64,000 nucleotides of DNA from Basidiobolus meristosporus CBS 931.73 (Eukaryota; Basidiobolomycota; Basidiobolomycetes; Basidiobolales; Basidiobolaceae): contig MCFE01000277.1 of NCBI GenBank assembly GCA_002104905.1, positions 41,013-105,012 of the forward strand. Direction: 5' to 3'. Position numbers and translations under genes: made by a program. This document shows positions 38,094 through 51,484 of this stretch, piece after piece; positions within the stretch are counted from its first letter, which is position 1; every line of letters begins with the position of its first letter. Below the pieces are notes generated by a model that was given only the letters and a program-made list of their open reading frames with translations, was not told where the DNA came from and ran no database searches.

Positions 38094-39441
38094 ATGGGAA
38101 CCAAACGTAAGAACCAAAGAAAAGAGCAGCGCCGAGAGCAAAGTCTAAAAGACAAAGATGAGGCATTAAGGAAAGCCGCTTCGCAAGTAATTCTCCACCA
38201 CTTAGCTTTTACATCTTTTGCTTCATTCGTGAGTAACATTTGGTGTAGATATCAGACCCACTAGGGGAATACCGACTCTTTATAAGGCGTCTTCGCTCCT
38301 ACGGTATGAGTGCAGAGGATTACACTCATATCCCACTCAACTTGATCGGTAAGCCCGGTTTGTGTCTTGAGTTATATCGAAGGCAGCCCACTTATCTTGT
38401 TGTTTGTCAGACTTCACCGCCACCATGATTGCTTCCATGATCACTGGCGAGAATTTCCTTTTGCCCTACCTTCAGCCAATAAATGTTTTCGATCCCTCCG
38501 GTGTACTTCCTTTGGAGATGGATCTTTCAGCTGTAAATTTCATCCGCAGAATCTTGAACAAAACACAGCTTTCATGTACCAGCTTGATCCTTGCCCTCTT
38601 CTTCGTGGATAGGCTCAAATCCGAATCCAATCAAACGTATCAATCTGCGAGAAGGCGAAGTCGGCGATGCCTGTATGATGACGACGTTTCTCAGGCACGA
38701 AAGAGCACGCTAGAAACGAACGAACAGTCTAATGCGCCACGATGGTCAACAGTCCCCATGTTCCTGGCATCGGTCATTGTGGCGGATAAATACCTTTCAG
38801 ATGCCACATACACCAACGAGGATTGGGCAGAATTTACATGCGGCAAGTTTTCGCTAAAAGAGATAAACGACATGGAGAGAAGGTTCTTGTCTCAGCTTAA
38901 CTACAACCTCTACGTTACGGAAGAAATGTACGAGGCGTTTTTGTCCTACATCGAGGTCAGCTTGAGTTTGAACCAAATCTACCGGCGCGACGTGCTCTCG
39001 TACAAGGACGTCTCGATACTATCACAATCATTGCTACCCGAATACATTAACCGGCTCAATCTGTCGCTCCGTCCATTGGATGCCATGATTCTCCTGGGCA
39101 AAATGCTCAGCGCCATCTGCTTGTTTTACGTCGCTGCGGTGGCTAGTATGGCTGCTACGTGCCAATACGCAAGCATGATGATTCACATTCAGCATAGCCC
39201 GATCGTTGTCTCCCCACCTTTTCTCCCTGTATACTATCCCACATCACATCTCTCCTGGACTCCTGCGCCCTTCGCTAATATCTCCACTGCTCACGACCCA
39301 AGATTCGTCGTAGACTCGCACACCCCGGAGTCTCTCTTTCTCCACGGACTCGGGAATTCGTCCACACACCCCATTTGTAGTAATTTCCCCTCTAATTTTG
39401 CACCGCATGGCTACAGCCAGCCTCTATGTGGTCTTTCATAA
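38094..39441 (+). CDS. PHO80/CLG1-type cyclin
   Basis: Three exons (38094-38186, 38249-38348, 38411-39441) encode 407 aa. The N-terminus is highly basic and charged (residues 1-30), possibly nuclear-targeting. The cyclin box runs from about residue 100: NFIRRILNKTQLS, LILALFFVDRL, then after a 35-residue low-complexity insert PRWSTVPMFLASVIVADKYLSD and INDMERRFLSQLNYNLYVT. This is the Pcl/Pho80 cyclin pattern, whose partner in fungi is the Pho85/Cdk5-like kinase. The C-terminal 150 residues are Pro/Ser/His-rich and unconserved, as in Clg1. The first two exons were placed by splice signals and frame; the ATG at 38094 is the first in frame. Confidence 0.85.
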
Positions 39442-40114
39442 CACCCACCTGCCGGGGTTTGTTTTACCCTTAAAGCCCAACCTTGTTCACGGCAATCAGG
39501 ATCGGTTTCCGGATCCTACAGCATCCTTGAGTGTATCTTTGTAATGCGAATGATGGGCTCCCACCACAATAGGGAATATATAAAGCTAGATCTGTTCGTG
39601 TCAGCGCACAATGGTGTTCCATTCGTGATAAACTGAGGATTGCCACGATTGCAATCACGTCGGAACCCGTTTGATCGTATCATTTCCAAACCTCCTCCTG
39701 GGCACTTTTGTTCCAATCGAGCTGCGCGTGCATGCATCGAAGATTGTGTAGAGGCGAAAGGAACGGAGATGCATTTCATTAGCCCAGTGCTTGGAACCAT
39801 GGGGATTTCACCCACCGCAGCCAACCTCAGGAGAGCAGCGCAGCGGGTGGTGTCGCATGTATTCGTGATTCGTGCTTGACCAGATAGGTCCAGAGCAAAA
39901 TGTGGGAAATTTCATGCCATGCTAGTGCGCTCAATAGGAAACTTTAGGCAAGTCTGGATAATGAAGGGAATGCAGTCACTCGGTTGGATGCTAAGCTAGC
40001 TTCACGATCTCGCCGGGCTCAACCAACACGTTCAGATGGTCGCTGGTCTCGTATTTATTGAGCTGGTCCACCCGACTTCCCATCAAGGAAGCCTAGCCAT
40101 TGCATCGATCTAGT
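39442..40114. other. Intergenic spacer
   Basis: 0.67 kb between two plus-strand genes. No supported gene or RNA. Confidence 0.4.
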
Positions 40115-40855
40115 ATGAGATACACTCTATTTCTATCTTGCCTCTCCCTTCTCACCGCCTTTAACCTGACCAATGCCTACGACGCAAGATTGACCTTGGA
40201 AATCTTGGAAGCCGCAGTGCCATCCAGCGCTGGACAAGGGCAATGTCCACAAGCGACTTTCAAAGAGGAGTGCCGGAATGCACAGCAGGCACTAGCACCG
40301 CTCAGAGAATCCTTCATAAAGTATGGAATCGATAGTGTTGGTGCAGAGGCAGCTATCATAGCATTGATCGCATATGAGTCGGGCTCCTTCGCCTTTAACA
40401 TTAACCACTGGCCAGGTCGTGCAGGCCAAGGAAGTAAGTGTCCGTGAAGGGAGTTGTGTCTGTGTAAGCGCTGACGGATGGTTTGTTGATTTCTAGCACG
40501 CAACATGATGATGTTTCCCGGGATCCACGAGTACGTCAAGAGCCTAGCCTCCGTAAACCGCAGATACCTCAAGGTCATTGCCAACCTCTCCGAGCCGTTC
40601 TCGGAAGAAAAGCAGAACGAGATCCGTGCTCTAGTCCTTGACGACAGAGAGAGTTTCGCCTCAGCTGCATGGTACCTAACCAAGTCTTCAGAGTGCCCCA
40701 GGGATACACTGGAGAAGCTGCGCGCGAATACTGAGGATGCCTTTAAATACTACACTCTCTCGTGTGTCAAGACTGACGGAAGCACTCTTCCAGACAGAAT
40801 CGCCATCTGGAAGCGAGTGACTGACGCATACAAAGCCCACGACAACGAGATCTAA
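40115..40855 (+). CDS. Conserved fungal secreted protein, function unknown
   Basis: Two exons (40115-40433, 40497-40855) give 225 aa. Residues 1-21 are a clear signal peptide ending FNLTNA. The mature part has four cysteines and a central block with AYESGSFAFNINHWPGRAGQGTRNMMMFP. I recall a similar NHxPGRxGQGTRNM block in secreted proteins of many filamentous fungi, sometimes listed as lysozyme-like because of the Glu in the helix before it. An extracellular hydrolase role is therefore possible but unproven. The intron splits the codon for Thr in GQGTRN, and joining restores the motif. The open frame begins at a TTG, so the ATG at 40115 is taken. Confidence 0.82.
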
Positions 40856-41147
40856 CCGCTTACCCAGCACGAATACTAAACATTGTGCATAGATAGATAC
40901 TGTCAATATTGTTATGACAACCAAACATTCATCGTCCATATCAAGTTCATGCTGTACACAATAAAAAAATCGATCGCCAGCATGGCGCGCCAACCTTGGC
41001 TCAACGTGATCTCATCCACCTTCACGCTAACTGTAGAATCTGGTACTTTAATCACAGATAATATTACATCTTGTTATGGTGATACATTTCTTGTGGGGTA
41101 AGATATATTGTTCGGCGTTTCAATGATGGGGAGGCGGATCCGTACAC

Positions 41148-42076
41148 TTACAAAATCTTGGTTCTCTCCTTCCAGTAGTTGCTGCCGTACGAGACAAAGA
41201 TCTGAGAGTCGGCAACAATGGCGGTTTCGGTCACGTACATAACATGCCACATGTTGTTGAAAGGCACGTAGACGCCACGTGTGTTGGGCTCGTCGTGGTG
41301 ATTGGCGAAGCGGAACCAGTTTCCATGTAGCTTGGCGTCGATGCCAAGGTCAACCTTTTCACCCTGATCGTCTAGCACCTGGCCTTTGTAGTTCCACATG
41401 TAGTCGGTTGTGTAGGAGTTGTTGGTCAGGTATCCTCCGTAGACTCCTAAGATGGCTCCTGAGGGAATGTTGACGGAGGCAAACAAGCCGTAACCTCGGA
41501 TATCATCCACCCAACGAATGTAGTATCTCTTGTCGTTACGGGTTCCTTCGGTGATGTATGGCCCGTACTTTAGGGATAGTCTGTGTTGGGAGTACTCATC
41601 CTCCGTATACTCCTCATCAGTTCTGATGTCATGGGCGTGGACGAATCTCTCAATTAATGGATCAACCATCTGACAATTTTTGGTTAGTCTGCGGCAATGC
41701 CTAGAGTGCAAGTTTATCAAATTACCATAGTGTGGGCGGGAATCACTTGGTGATATTCCTTGAAGTCTTCCATGTAGAAGCGGCGCTCATCTGGATGCTC
41801 GATAGATTCAACCTTCTTTCCTCTCAAGATCGCTTGCATCATCTCGTTTTGTAGGAGGATGTTTTGGCGGTGGAGTTTGTGGGTATCGGATGTTATTCCG
41901 GAGTAGCTAACAATCGGCTCCAACGACTTGCCGATCAGGACAAATACGACAACGTAGAATACGAAAGCGTAGACACCGTTAGGTACGGATTGGATCATGC
42001 GTTTGATCGGACCTTCTGAGTGGGTCCCCACTTTGAGATCTTTGGCGTCGGACGCCACAAATCTAGCCTTGGACAT
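41148..42076 (-). CDS. Membrane-anchored SET-domain protein
   Basis: Two exons (42076-41726, 41669-41148) give 290 aa. Residues 34-49 form one transmembrane helix (GVYAFVFYVVVFVLIG) after a basic N-terminus. A short coiled-coil segment follows (about 65-90). The C-terminal half is a SET domain: the RGYGLFASVNIPSGAILGVYGG start, RFANHHDEPN in place of the usual RFxNHSCxPN, and an IFVSYGSNYW end. It lacks pre-SET and post-SET cysteines. Methyltransferase activity is likely by fold, but the substrate is unknown and the location would be a membrane, not chromatin. The intron (gtaatt...cag) falls between two Met codons. Confidence 0.85.
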
Positions 42077-45000
42077 GGTATCTATTGAAGGTTGGAAGGT
42101 AGAGAGAGAGTTGAATGCAGTTACAAGGAAATGAAGTCTACTGTGGGTACTGATAGTATGTTCCTTGAGAAAAGCCAGGCTGCTCAGCGGTCATTTATAA
42201 TGGAATTCCGAACAATCTAAAGGGGTTTAGTATTCGTTTGAGGGCTCATTCAATCCGATTTTATCCAGGTCCCCTGGATTCGCCCTGAAATCACTTAAAT
42301 GCCATTTGATTTCTGTGAATTACAATGCCACTCGATGGGCAATTGTTGATCATTAATTCAGACATTGTTTGGCTAGGGAAGTCTTTTGCAGAATTTTTAA
42401 TGTCCCCATCCTCGTGTAGATCAATAAGGGATATGTGGATGATAAGGGATTGCACTAAACAGCTATGTAGGAGCCTTTATGGAGTTTGTTTAGCCTGGAC
42501 CGACTCCTGATGCTTATTAGACTGAGCTGTAGCTTGGTTACACCATATCCAAGAACACTCATCCATTCCAATAAAAACCCTTGAAACTGCCCCTAATCAT
42601 GTTGTTGAGGTCAACTGAGCACCGTTTCTGCGGTAGTTCAGGGAATCCGGTGCAGGGTGCCTGTTTGAAGTATAATCGACTAGAAGTATCAATTTTATGC
42701 AATCATGGTGAGTGTTTAAACGATCTCACTACCAGCGCTTTGGGTTGGCATTGGGAAGAACACTAATCTGACCTGATGGTGGTGGTTCGGTAGGCAAATC
42801 CCTTGTATTACTAGCGAAATAGCCGCCAAGCAGAAACACGCGCCGACTATATAGAGGCACAATGCAAAGGCTGGATACGATCTCCTTTGATCCAGGGTTC
42901 AATCAATGCTGGGATCATTCTCAGGAAGATCATACTTGGTCGAATTGAATGCCTTTTCTGTACCATGCTATTGCAACAGCCTACCCAGGTTCCCAACTGC
43001 GGACGACAGTAGACTATTGAGCCAGAATGCCTTCTATACAGACCGGCAATACGCCATTTCTTTGCCAGGGTATTTGATGGCTTATTGTCCTTCATTCAAT
43101 CTCATACTAAGCCGTGGTAATCAAACACTCGCGGGGATCCTGACTCTGACTTCCGGAAGATCGAGTAGTGGTCATATCAACTAGGTAGGAGGGGGCTGAA
43201 TACAGATTCTGCAGTATTGATGGCAGTTCTTGTTTACTACAGTGGGTCGTTTCAGCTGGTAGAAACATATTTCACATCTGGTCTTAGAGCAGTGTTTTAA
43301 ACGATCATTGCCTCATACTAGACGCAGGATTCGATGCAAAGATTGACAATGCTTTGTGAATACTGCAAATGCCAGTCCCCTGGTCAGCGTTGCCAATCGA
43401 GAACATGTGTTCCAAGTTTCCATAAGAGCGTTTCTGTAGGTTGGAAAGTGCTTGTATTCTATTGATGGCACGTCTGTAAACACATATTTTGAAGTTCACA
43501 TGATTCATGAATGAGCCGGATCGTATTTGGACCTACTCCATCTGCAGATTCCGTTTCTTGATCAGACTGTGTGTCCAGTGCCATGGTCAAGTTATACGCC
43601 CCTGGTGTCATTTAGAAGAGCCCATTCCAAAATACATTACCATGCTCTGCCACCACTCTTGGATTCTGGGCAGTATCCAATATATTAGAATCACACCTTT
43701 GTCAGCATGGCCCAGAATGAAATCTCAACGATTCCTTTTCCGCAGCTGGCTCGATTCGAGAAAAACAACACCCATGATACGCTCACAAGTGTCATTGCTG
43801 GAATACCACCAGCTAACAAGGAGCTGAGGTACTGGATCGCATCTAATCAAATAGCCCGCCGTGGAATCCTTTCTACGTATCTATTCCAAGACAGGGAAGT
43901 TTAGACTCAAGCAGCATGAATAAGGGTGGAAGGGCCACCGCAAACTGGTAGTGACTGTGTTGTATGACAATCCTCCGTGACGCAGTGAATCCTATCGATT
44001 TCTTATGTGGTTATCTACAGTTCTTCCGGATTCGATTAACAGTTTTACTTGTATCCAATTGGATGACTGGGGTGCATTCCCAACTATGATTGTGAAACGG
44101 CAGTCGATTCCCATCTCTTCACTTTTCCGTTAGCTTTCTATACCTCAGAACAGCTGTGGAGAAAGGTCAGGGTTATATGCGATTGGGCCATGGTATCGAT
44201 TGCTGCCCATCCTGGGAACCAGTGGATGGCTCAAGCCTTATAATACTCTTCCATTGGTCACTGGGTGAATCCTCAATGCCTTGTTCAGAAAGTCGCGGCC
44301 GCCGCAGGGTTGCTTTCTTCAGCGGTACCCGTTCTAGTCACTTGCAGACTACCCCTGCCAGCTCTTTTTCTAGCGGTCACACGTTCATCGGATGATTCTG
44401 GGCATACGTTTCGGGCCGAGTACGTTAGAAACTATGTTCAAGTGCGTGGAGGGAGAAGGCCGACGAAAATAGCATGTTGACGTAAAACGCCGTCTTACTA
44501 CCCGCAGTGGCATAAACCCAATTTCAAATCCAACCATCCATGGTAGTTTAGGCTGACCTAACTCATTCGATCACCCGTAATTGTCCATCAGCCTCCATAT
44601 TAGTCTAGTGCCCTGTCTTAACACTTTCATGCGAATCTGTGTATTATCGCACCAATTCCAGGCCCTACCCTTCATATCATCATGTCTGCATGAGCTGGGT
44701 GTGAGCCAGTTGACGTATGAGGTTTGTTTCAATGTAGATAGTGGTCAAAGGAGCAACCCTCTAGGCTCAAGATCTAACGTTTCAACCTGGCCTATCGCCA
44801 ATAGCTCATCTGGGTAGTAGTCATTGCATTAAGCTTCCAGAACCGGCCCACATGCCTACGCACCATATCCAGAGGCTTTCGGATCAATTGATTAACATCT
44901 ACATATGTTGATTGTACAAGTTATACCTCGGCACAATGCAGAGCAATCGTTACGCTTAACAAGACAACAGGCTAATTTACGGCCATCATTGACTGGTGAT

Positions 45001-45189
45001 TGAGAAAATAGAAACCGTTTTCCTCGTTGCATGTACTCCGGTAATGTCGTGGGTTTGTATGCTTTAAGCGGTTTCAGTGTGAAAACCACACATATAAGCG
45101 AAGAGGATCGCCCCATGGTTGAGCAGTTCACAGTATTACATTTCTCTTATCAGAGCACACCTTTACGATCACAGCCGGCCTAACGTACA
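42077..45189. other. Long intergenic region, no gene recognised
   Basis: 3.1 kb. A TTATAAAT element at 42193-42200 on the minus strand probably serves the SET gene. The rest carries only short unrecognised frames, such as a 65-codon one at 43707-43904. No TE signature was seen. Confidence 0.4.
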
Positions 45190-46800
45190 ATGCAATTGAG
45201 TAAATCATTGTCCAAGGAGCCTGATTATTGCAATGGGAGCGAAGACATCGAATTCCCCTCCAGTGAAGAGGCGTTCTCATGCTCCGGCGTATCCGAAAAA
45301 ACCCTCTTGAGGAAACTGGACTGGCATCTAATTCCTTACCTGAGTCTATTATACCTTTGTTCCTTTCTTGACAGGGTCAATATAGGTAAGTGTGGGTTGA
45401 ACCATCTCCAATCGTATCCTCGTTAACGTGGCGATCCATAGGGAATGCTCGTCTATTTAGCATGGAAGAGAGCATTGGCGTTACTGAGAATCAATTCGCC
45501 TGGTCGCTTTCGATCTTCTATGTGGGTAAGTGTCTGGCTTGATAGCACTTCTGGTGCCGCATTCAAACAAACCCTCCTGTAGGCTATATCTTATTTGAGG
45601 TTCCATCCAACAATTTGTTGAAGCGATTCCGGCCGTCGCGATGGATCTCACGGATTATGGTCTCCTGGGGAATCATCACCATGTGCACTGCGGCAGTGCA
45701 CGGGTTCAACTCCTTGATGGTTTGTCGATTTCTGCTTGGTTCTGCTGAAGCGGGGTATGTGTATGACCGTACCGGGTTACATGGACTTTGGCGCTAATTG
45801 CCACATCAGTTTCTTTCCAGGGATCATATTTTACCTTTCCTTTTGGTACAAGAGAAGCGAGCAGGGTTCAAGAATCGGGCTATTCTTTTCCTCTTGCTTG
45901 CTTGCGGGTGCCTTCAGTGGTGTTCTATCCTTCGTTTTAAGCCACCTTGAGGGGGTTGGTGGGTTGCATGCCTGGCAATGGGTGTTTATTGTTCAAGGAT
46001 CGCCGTCTGTAATCCTTGGGATTATTACATGGTTCTACCTTCCGGACTTCCCTGATACAGCCAGGTGGCTCAGTCCCGAAGAACAGAGGTTTGCTACTAT
46101 TCGATTGCGTTCGGATTTGGTCGATTCCTCCGAAACATCATTCAAGATAGAGGAATTCTGGGGTGCAGTGAGTGATCCGAAAGTATGGCTATACATGGTT
46201 CTGTATTTTTGCGTAGCGACTCCGTCGATTGCCGTCACGCTGTACTTTCCTACTTTGATTTCGCAACTCGGATTTAGCAATATGCAAACACAACTCCTTA
46301 GCGCTCCTCCGTATATCATATCGGCTGCCCTCACCCTTCTTAACACATTTCACTCCGACCGTATCAAAGAAAGAGGATTTCACGTAGTCGTGCCAGGGCT
46401 TGTTGGTACCATCGGTTACATATTGCTATTGACATTAAGAACTCCAGTCCTGTTGTATCTTGCAGCCGCATTAGTAATGCTCGGGATCTTCCCCGCTATT
46501 CCAATCATTATCGCATGGCTCTCTAACAACATGGTGGGCACTACCAAAACTGCTACCGCCACTGCTATGATGGTGAGTTTTGGCACAATGGGTGGCGCCT
46601 TTGCAGGCCAATTTTATCATACGTCTCAGGCACCTCGATACCAAGAAGGCCATTTAGCGTCCCTGAGCTTGGTTTTATTAGGGACTTTCATATCGCTACT
46701 GATAAAGGTCATTTTGAACCGAGAGAACTCTAATCTAGCAGCCTCCAGCGACGCACTCAAATCTGGAGAAGCAAAGTCCGGATTCAGATACATCATGTGA
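45190..46800 (+). CDS. MFS permease, allantoate/DAL5-type (ACS family)
   Basis: Four exons (45190-45385, 45442-45525, 45583-45754, 45810-46800) give 480 aa with twelve predicted membrane spans. Family marks are the KLDWHLIPYLSLLYLCSFLD start, RVNIGNAR, the VSWGIITMCTAAV helix, CRFLLGSAEAGFFPGIIFYL and AWQWVFIVQGSP. These are typical of the fungal anion:cation symporters (Dal5, Tna1, Seo1), which import allantoate, nicotinate, vitamins or peptides. Exact substrate is not deducible. Splicing restores AGFFPG across intron 3. An RNase T2 and two uricases follow within 8 kb, making a purine-derived substrate attractive but unproven. Confidence 0.9.
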
Positions 46801-48269
46801 CTGCAATTTGTCAGCTGCACTATTCCACCAGTCGAAAAGCTCTATCCGACTCTGAGGTTTTAATGCCAGGAGGACCCCCCCCCCCAGGGTAAATGGCCCG
46901 TATTACTGCAATCCAAAACTCAGCGACAGAGCACCATTTTGTCTAATTAACCACATCCATCACATATACTTTACCCAACATCTGATTTCGGTATGTAATC
47001 AAACCATAGCATGGCAACCAAATAAATGGAGTAACTGTGCTGAGTCAGAGTCTTTGGAGTTTCCAGGAAAATATTACCCAGTTGCGATATCCGGCATCCA
47101 CGCGTGATCATGATGTGTGATTGGCGTCAACTGACTGGTATTTTGCTGAGATATGAATCCAATTTGCCAAGCCTTCAAACATCGATATCGATGTGCAGAA
47201 GGCCTTTCTAATGCCACCAGTTGAATGTTTCTGCACGCCACAAACTTATGATAAGTTTTCAGGATGCAACAATTTGCAAAAGTACACGCGGGCAGTGTAG
47301 ATGTATTCGCAATGGGGGCAGATATGACGAGACAGTCATTGTGGTTACTGAACAATCACAAGTCAGCCCTCTAACACATATTGCGCAGAACAGGTTTGTC
47401 GATATTTTAAAATCAGCATCCCGCAATGCAAGTAAGGCTGTCCAGTGTATCTTACACATTCTTTGGGATCGAGAATCATTGCATTGAAAATGATTAAAAT
47501 GATTTAAACCTTACCATCCTGAGGCGCATATTTAGGGGCCCTATAACCTGCAATTGATCAAGATGTATTGGCCTCAGGCTTGTATAGTGTTGCACCACTA
47601 GGGAGCTCAAAGTTGGGAACACGCTCAGTTGCCAGATATTTCAATTATATGTATGACCGGTTCGACGCAGGGAAATAGAAGCCCACCCCAACCAGATTGG
47701 ATCCGGGAAAGGGGGATAAGTGCTTTTCTTGAAACCTTGGGATACAGTTCTCCAGATGGGAATTTTCCATGAAGCATGGTTTCGATTTGGTAGTGGCAAA
47801 AAGTGCTACAATTCAGTACTGTTGCTTGTCTTACCACCTTTACCTCCACCGTTACAGTTCCCAAAAACGTATGATGCATGCCGGGATATCTCAATCATGA
47901 AAGGGTGGCACAAACATGGATATCTCAATGGCACGTTCATTTATTAACCAATCCTACGAATAGTGTTTGGGCTGGAAAGGTGTATAAAAATCCGTAGAGT
48001 ATTGGTTGTCAAGACATTGTACTTGGTGCCTCGCAATCCTAATAAGGCAACGAAGTCATGCATTAGAAATTCGCTGTCCTACAGCATGTTACCTCCGCCC
48101 GGGTTCTGTGAATACGCTGATCAATAACCACTTATAGATAGCCCTGTGGGTAACTATGATATAAGTCATCCACGTACTTTCCCAAAAAAGGTGTGAAGTC
48201 TATCTTCCTCGGATGAATTTAAAAGTTCTTATTCATATATGTCATGGCTCCGGAGTACGCCTGTTGCCT
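46801..48269. other. Intergenic between convergent genes
   Basis: 1.5 kb between the permease and RNase T2 stops. A C tract lies at about 46876-46886. No gene recognised. Confidence 0.4.
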
Positions 48270-49192
48270 TTATTTCAGAGGATACTTGATGCTGGTGCTG
48301 CAAGAGTGACTGCCTTTGAAGCTGTCTGGTACATAACTATCCTTACCCTTCACATGGAAATAGGCCCAGATTTCGTTGAGTATACCGGATTTACACTTGA
48401 AATAGGGGGTAATTCCGAGGCCATTCTTGATAGCATTCGCCATATTCGCTTGAGTGTAGGTTCCACCTGGGACAATCCCTGCGGTAGCAAGAGCACCATA
48501 AAGGTTGTATCTAGCACGCAGACTTAGGACAGTTTGGAAGTAATCCAGCATATCTTCGTATTTTTGGTAATTGGTGCCATAACAGTTTGGATCGAGTGTT
48601 GAGACACAAGTTCCATGTTTACCCCATTCATGCTCCCTAAAAATTCAATGTGTTGGCGTCCAGAATTCCTCTGCTAGGAAGTAGTATACACAAGTCTGCG
48701 TACCAAAAGACACCGTTATCTCCATTATAGGAGGGCCAGTAAACATTCATTTGATCATAGAGACTGCTGTTGGCGTTTTGTACAATCTGTCCAACATTGG
48801 TATACGCCCTCGAAGGATCACATCCACCAGAGGGGCCTTGCGCACCAGAGCTATCATACGATGCAAATCAGTATTGGTGCCTCAGCATGTAACTTTAGCG
48901 CTTACCAAGTATTCGGCCATAGCCCGTGAAGAGTAAAAGCGTCCTTGGGCCCGTACCCCGGGATCCACTAGAAAATATAGAAATGGTCAGTGACTTGATC
49001 ACTGGGCTTCTCGTAAAGGCTCTCAGATCCAATCGATACCTGTTGGGTAAGGACAACTATTCCATAAGACGGAACGCAGCAGGAGTCAGCATTAGAGACA
49101 GCGCAAGAGACTCCATCGATAGGGCAGGATTCTTGAGCGAACACGGTAGCCAAAGACACAAAAGTGCTGAATGTCAAAACGCTAAACCTCAT
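48270..49192 (-). CDS. Secreted ribonuclease T2
   Basis: Four exons on the minus strand (49192-49040, 48967-48906, 48850-48704, 48636-48270) encode 242 aa. The signal peptide is residues 1-19. Both catalytic blocks are intact after splicing: FTLHGLWPN (CAS I) from exon 2 and FWEHEWGKHGTC (CAS II), whose first residues are created at the exon 3-4 junction. Many cysteines suit disulfide bonding. T2 enzymes cut single-stranded RNA at acidic pH outside the cell or in vacuoles. The C-terminal part (YFQTVLSLRARYNLYGALA onward) is also typical. The gene is fully open across four exons and so appears functional. Confidence 0.93.
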
Positions 49193-51484
49193 TTGCAGAA
49201 GTACTCAGAAGGAATGATACGCCTTAGTCTGGCCTTAGGAACGCATTTTATACACTTTAGATTGTGTGAGTATCAAGCTTTGTCACTCACAAACTACTAT
49301 TCATGTCCGAAAATGAAACCTGAGAAACGTTACTGCTCTGAATGCAACTGAATATTCTCACCTAGGAATACCCTAACCCCACGGGATATTTGTATTCCGG
49401 TGAACAAGTGATCTAATAAGACTTATCAGCAGTGCGGAAGTGACCATGAGCCGCTAACTACTCAGTTTAGAGGGTGCCTGCTGCAAGTAATCATGAAGTC
49501 CTCTGCAAGGGATGAAGTCGTGAAGGCTGCCTGATATGTTGATACACCAGTGAAGTCCACATTTCCGACCGAGATAACACGATTCGCCAGTGAGGAACAA
49601 GTTTTTAACAGGTCATAGGACAAAGATAGAAACATAGTACCCTCTACACTAATGGGAGTGTTCTCTTCAACGGACTTCACCGCAGTTTCTGCTCAAGAAA
49701 ATACCATTGAGATGTTGTCGGTGAGACACAACTTGATTGGGCCTTGAGCTTACCATTCTATCATGTTTCGCTCATGCTGTGCAGCAGGCGAGATTCCCAA
49801 CTCATCAATTAGTGATGGGCATTAATGAGCTATGGTTAGATAGAATGATTATCTCGCAGAGTTGGAGTGATTGTGTAGCATAATTTCTATACCTCACGTG
49901 GAATGCCCAAAGTTCTGGATTGAGCCTGAACATTTAACATAAAAGTGGCTATCATTTCCACAATTATACCGAGTCACGTAGGATAGAGTCCAGGGATATA
50001 GTGGATTCGGGGATAGCGATCCCATACTTCTACAAAACCTGGTAATGTCATGCTAATGAAAAACGTAATGAATACAAAATTATTTGATTCAATATCTGGC
50101 TGATTAATTGAGTATAATATATTGGTACATAGGCAAACTACCAATCATTGGAATCAGAAGGGTATTTACCTACTGAAAGAGCATATCCATTAACATATGA
50201 AAGCTAAAGTACCTTGGGGTGAGTGACAAAGAAGTTATAACTATTATTGTGGCTACGTTAGGGTGCAGATGTTGTAGCAAAGGTTAGGAAAGATTAGATA
50301 TTGTTTGTAAAAATAGCACTTTCTGAAGAAGTGCTATGGAAGCAAAATAGAGTCCCATAGGATGCTCTCATAGTCTGTAGACTTGGTTGGCGACGCCGAA
50401 AAGTCCAACGAGGGTGAGAAGTTTCACCTGGGCAAGGGAGGAGAGTCTACCTAGTGGTCGGTCAAGATCGAGAGTGCAGATCACTTGCCATTGATGATGG
50501 CGCGCTTGATTCTTTTATACTCCTTTCGCTTGCCATCTTCCTCTTGGGAGCGAAGATTTTCGTCAATTACCATCTCACATCTCCGCCAATGGTGGCTCAC
50601 GTTCACGTAGATCCTCACTTAATCAGGCTTGTGGATCATATCTCCAGTTCCCCACTAAGGGTCCACGAATGAGGACCTCACGTATCCTCACCTAAGCTCG
50701 ACCGAACGTCGCACCGTTGATTGAGCTAACCAGCTCTGTGTACGCACTGGCGCAGAGGCACCTTGGTGCGAATGGGGGTTAATTAATTTCAGCCATATCG
50801 GTGCATGCATAGAACCCCGGTGGAAAGTCCAAGCAAACGGTTGACCTGATTCTCAGTTGGTAAGATACCGGTTCCACAAAAGCCGAAATCTCGACCACTC
50901 GGATCCATCCGACTCGTATGGCTGAGGATGATCCATGCTTAATTCGACGATCGTGTAAAGGGTGTCGGAGGTAGATCTAGGGCTAATGGGGCGATTTTGA
51001 GGATGCTAGACTGTAAAGATAGGGTGGAACTTGAATGCCAAGAGGTTACGTTTCCAGGTGCTGGTTGATACTGGTGTGGAAACAAAGCTTGAAGAGCATC
51101 ATGAAACTGGGAGTGCAGTCACCTAATGGGAGGATGCTTGGTTAAAACTCTAAGCTGGCGGCCGCTCCATCGGTGATGAGTGGGTGTATAGCGATTGATA
51201 AATGTATTCCTCCAGTAGAATGGCCAGCTTTGGATGAATTTCCGCCGTTTCCTTTGGAGTAAGTTCGCAATCGAGGTGAATTAGTACCAATTTCAAAAAC
51301 CCAAATGAAGGAACAGGCCGCCGTGGAGAATCGCCGACTCATTTCTATACCACGGAGGTAAGCCGATCAGGCCCCCACTACTTGGAGCCGAGGTTTCGTG
51401 GTATAGTTATAGTATATATAAATGGGATTTATTCGGTATCCAGATTATACATGAGAGATTTGGTACGATGAATGAGCAGTAAAA
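49193..51484. other. Long intergenic region, no gene recognised
   Basis: 2.3 kb. A minus-strand frame at 49462-49680 (72 codons) could be an exon or relic, but no family is recognised. The 51050-51480 part presumably contains the 3' UTR of the first uricase. Confidence 0.35.

Noticed and set aside
43707..43904. 65-codon plus-strand frame with a good ATG context
   Set aside because: Too short, with no family, signal peptide or promoter evidence; chance frames of this size are common here.
49462..49680. 72-codon minus-strand frame downstream of a possible splice acceptor
   Set aside because: No recognised domain and no convincing partner exon. It could be a relic, but support is too weak.
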